Source: Filimonas effusa
Lineage (GTDB): Bacteria > Bacteroidota > Bacteroidia > Chitinophagales > Chitinophagaceae
Reading direction: 5' to 3'
NCBI RefSeq assembly: GCF_004118675.1
Contig: NZ_SDHZ01000002.1
Span: 744,001-808,000 of the forward strand
Length of the DNA: 64,000 bases
How positions within the stretch are numbered: the stretch's first letter is position 1; every line of letters starts with the position of its first letter. A program made the translations under genes and the position numbers. Shown here piece by piece: positions 63,335-64,000 of this stretch. The notes under the pieces were generated by a model. It did no database searches. It was given only the letters and a program-made list of their open reading frames with translations, and had not been told where the DNA came from.

Positions 63335-63381
63335 TACAAAAAGCAGCAAGCACCCTCATGAATGAGGGCAGGCAAGCTGCT
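63335..63381 (-). terminator. Terminator of the AraC-type regulator
   Basis: Inverted repeat with inner CCCTCA/TGAGGG (loop TGAA) and outer AGCAGC/GCTGCT, followed in the minus direction by TTTTTGTATTTT. It separates the regulator transcript from susC. The 277-base gap contains no other gene. Confidence 0.75.
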
Positions 63382-63453
63382 CAATTAATCGATTGGTTAA
63401 TACATGCTTTAATACGTATTTGACATTGTAATTAAAGCAGGCACAAGATATAT

Positions 63454-63915
63454 TTACAAACTTTTTATTTTTTCACGACTTGTTATGCTTTTTTCACGAT
63501 CTGTTTTACACCATTCTCTAGGAGCAGCGCCGTGGATTTTTTTAAAGTCGATACTGAAATTGGGCAACCTGTTGCGATAGCCACATATAACAGCAACTTG
63601 CTGAATCGTATGCCGTTCTTCGGACAACAAAGCAGCGGCGGTTTCAAAACGTTTTTGCAGCTGGTAATGAATAATGGTGCAACCAACGATTTCCCTGAAG
63701 GCGTTGCGGATCATATTCTGTCCTATTGTTGTTTGCAGCAATAAGTCGGGCACTGTTTTGCGGCTAAGTGGGTGTTCGTCTATATAATGCTTTAATACAA
63801 AAACGGCATCGACAACCGCAGTTGAATAGTATTTGGGAGATACTGGCATAAGCAATCGTGTTTTAGCAATCGTATTTTCTTGCAATTCGACTATAGGCAG
63901 CGTTTTGTTTTTCAT
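63454..63915 (-). CDS. Small AraC-type regulator (HTH only)
   Basis: 153 residues. Essentially the AraC DNA-binding domain: DAVFVLKHYIDEHPLSRKTV, IGQNMIRNAFREIVGCTIIH, HTIQQVAVICGYRNRLPNFS, followed by a basic tail. No sensory domain. Lies upstream of susC on the same strand but behind its own terminator; likely regulator of the locus (inference). Confidence 0.82.
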   Translation of the reverse strand: MKNKTLPIVELQENTIAKTRLLMPVSPKYYSTAVVDAVFVLKHYIDEHPLSRKTVPDLLLQTTIGQNMIRNAFREIVGCTIIHYQLQKRFETAAALLSEERHTIQQVAVICGYRNRLPNFSIDFKKIHGAAPREWCKTDREKSITSREKIKSL

Positions 63916-64000
63916 ACCTCAGTCATTGCCAGTATTGATGGTTGTTTCATACGGGCAACAGTTATTAATACGACCAACTGCGAATAACACCTCCGGGGCA

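Overview
The window is a stretch of chromosome from a Bacteroidota bacterium, most likely of the Chitinophagaceae or a close relative. The grounds are the SusC/SusD pair, an Oar-type TonB-dependent receptor, a PorP/SprF protein with an OmpA/TPR/propeller partner (type IX secretion context), a 7TMR-DISM histidine kinase, a DksA-like protein next to ileS, and many promoter boxes fitting TAnnTTTG without Shine-Dalgarno sequences. Genus and species cannot be named from the sequence alone. No rRNA, tRNA, CRISPR array, insertion sequence or prophage was seen.

Layout. 0-5 kb: a minus-strand surface operon (stand-alone LuxR-type HTH, PorP/SprF, TPR/propeller/OmpA lipid-anchorless protein, and a large beta-helix surface protein running off the left edge). 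5.2-7 kb: a divergent TPR/membrane/HTH regulator. 7-11.5 kb: ileS and a DksA-like protein with a histone-H1-like tail; IleRS carries a swapped HIGH motif (GIHH). 11.6-15 kb: rmuC, a methyltransferase, a TonB-C protein and an NTF2-like protein. 15-27.3 kb: almost the whole haem pathway (hemN; hemJ-hemH divergent from hemA-C-D-E; an alpha/beta hydrolase; hemF, hemB, hemL), with two noncoding minisatellite regions. 27.4-30 kb: an accessory patch with two broken small secreted-protein genes and two convergent toxin-antitoxin modules (HigBA; PIN plus excisionase-type HTH). 30-32 kb: an outer-membrane barrel gene and an AraC regulator with the relic of a second AraC C-terminus behind it. 32-41 kb: gyrB, a 68-residue conserved-looking protein, an inverted-repeat element, mfd, and a histidine kinase/response regulator pair. 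41-47.8 kb: glyS, dtd-mazG-yihY, arfB, a polysaccharide flippase and a coiled-coil secreted protein. 47.8-52.7 kb: an erythromycin-esterase-like lipoprotein and a four-gene yqhD/DJ-1/AraC/nitroreductase cluster that looks like a reactive-aldehyde stress module. 52.8-64 kb: an Oar-like receptor, two small proteins, a lipoprotein, SusD, SusC and an AraC-type regulator.

How the genes fit together. The haem block encodes the C5 route from glutamyl-tRNA to protohaem: HemA, HemL, HemB, HemC, HemD, HemE, then either HemF (oxygen) or HemN (no oxygen), HemJ and HemH. Having both coproporphyrinogen oxidases suits life across oxygen levels. The surface operon at the left edge probably pairs a PorP/SprF translocon partner with its own secreted adhesin. 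The SusC/SusD/lipoprotein unit lacks any adjacent glycoside hydrolase, so its substrate is unknown. The most unusual items are the GIHH IleRS, the 10-base motif repeated just before three start codons in the surface operon, the decaying secreted-gene pair beside the toxin-antitoxin island, and the AraC relic.
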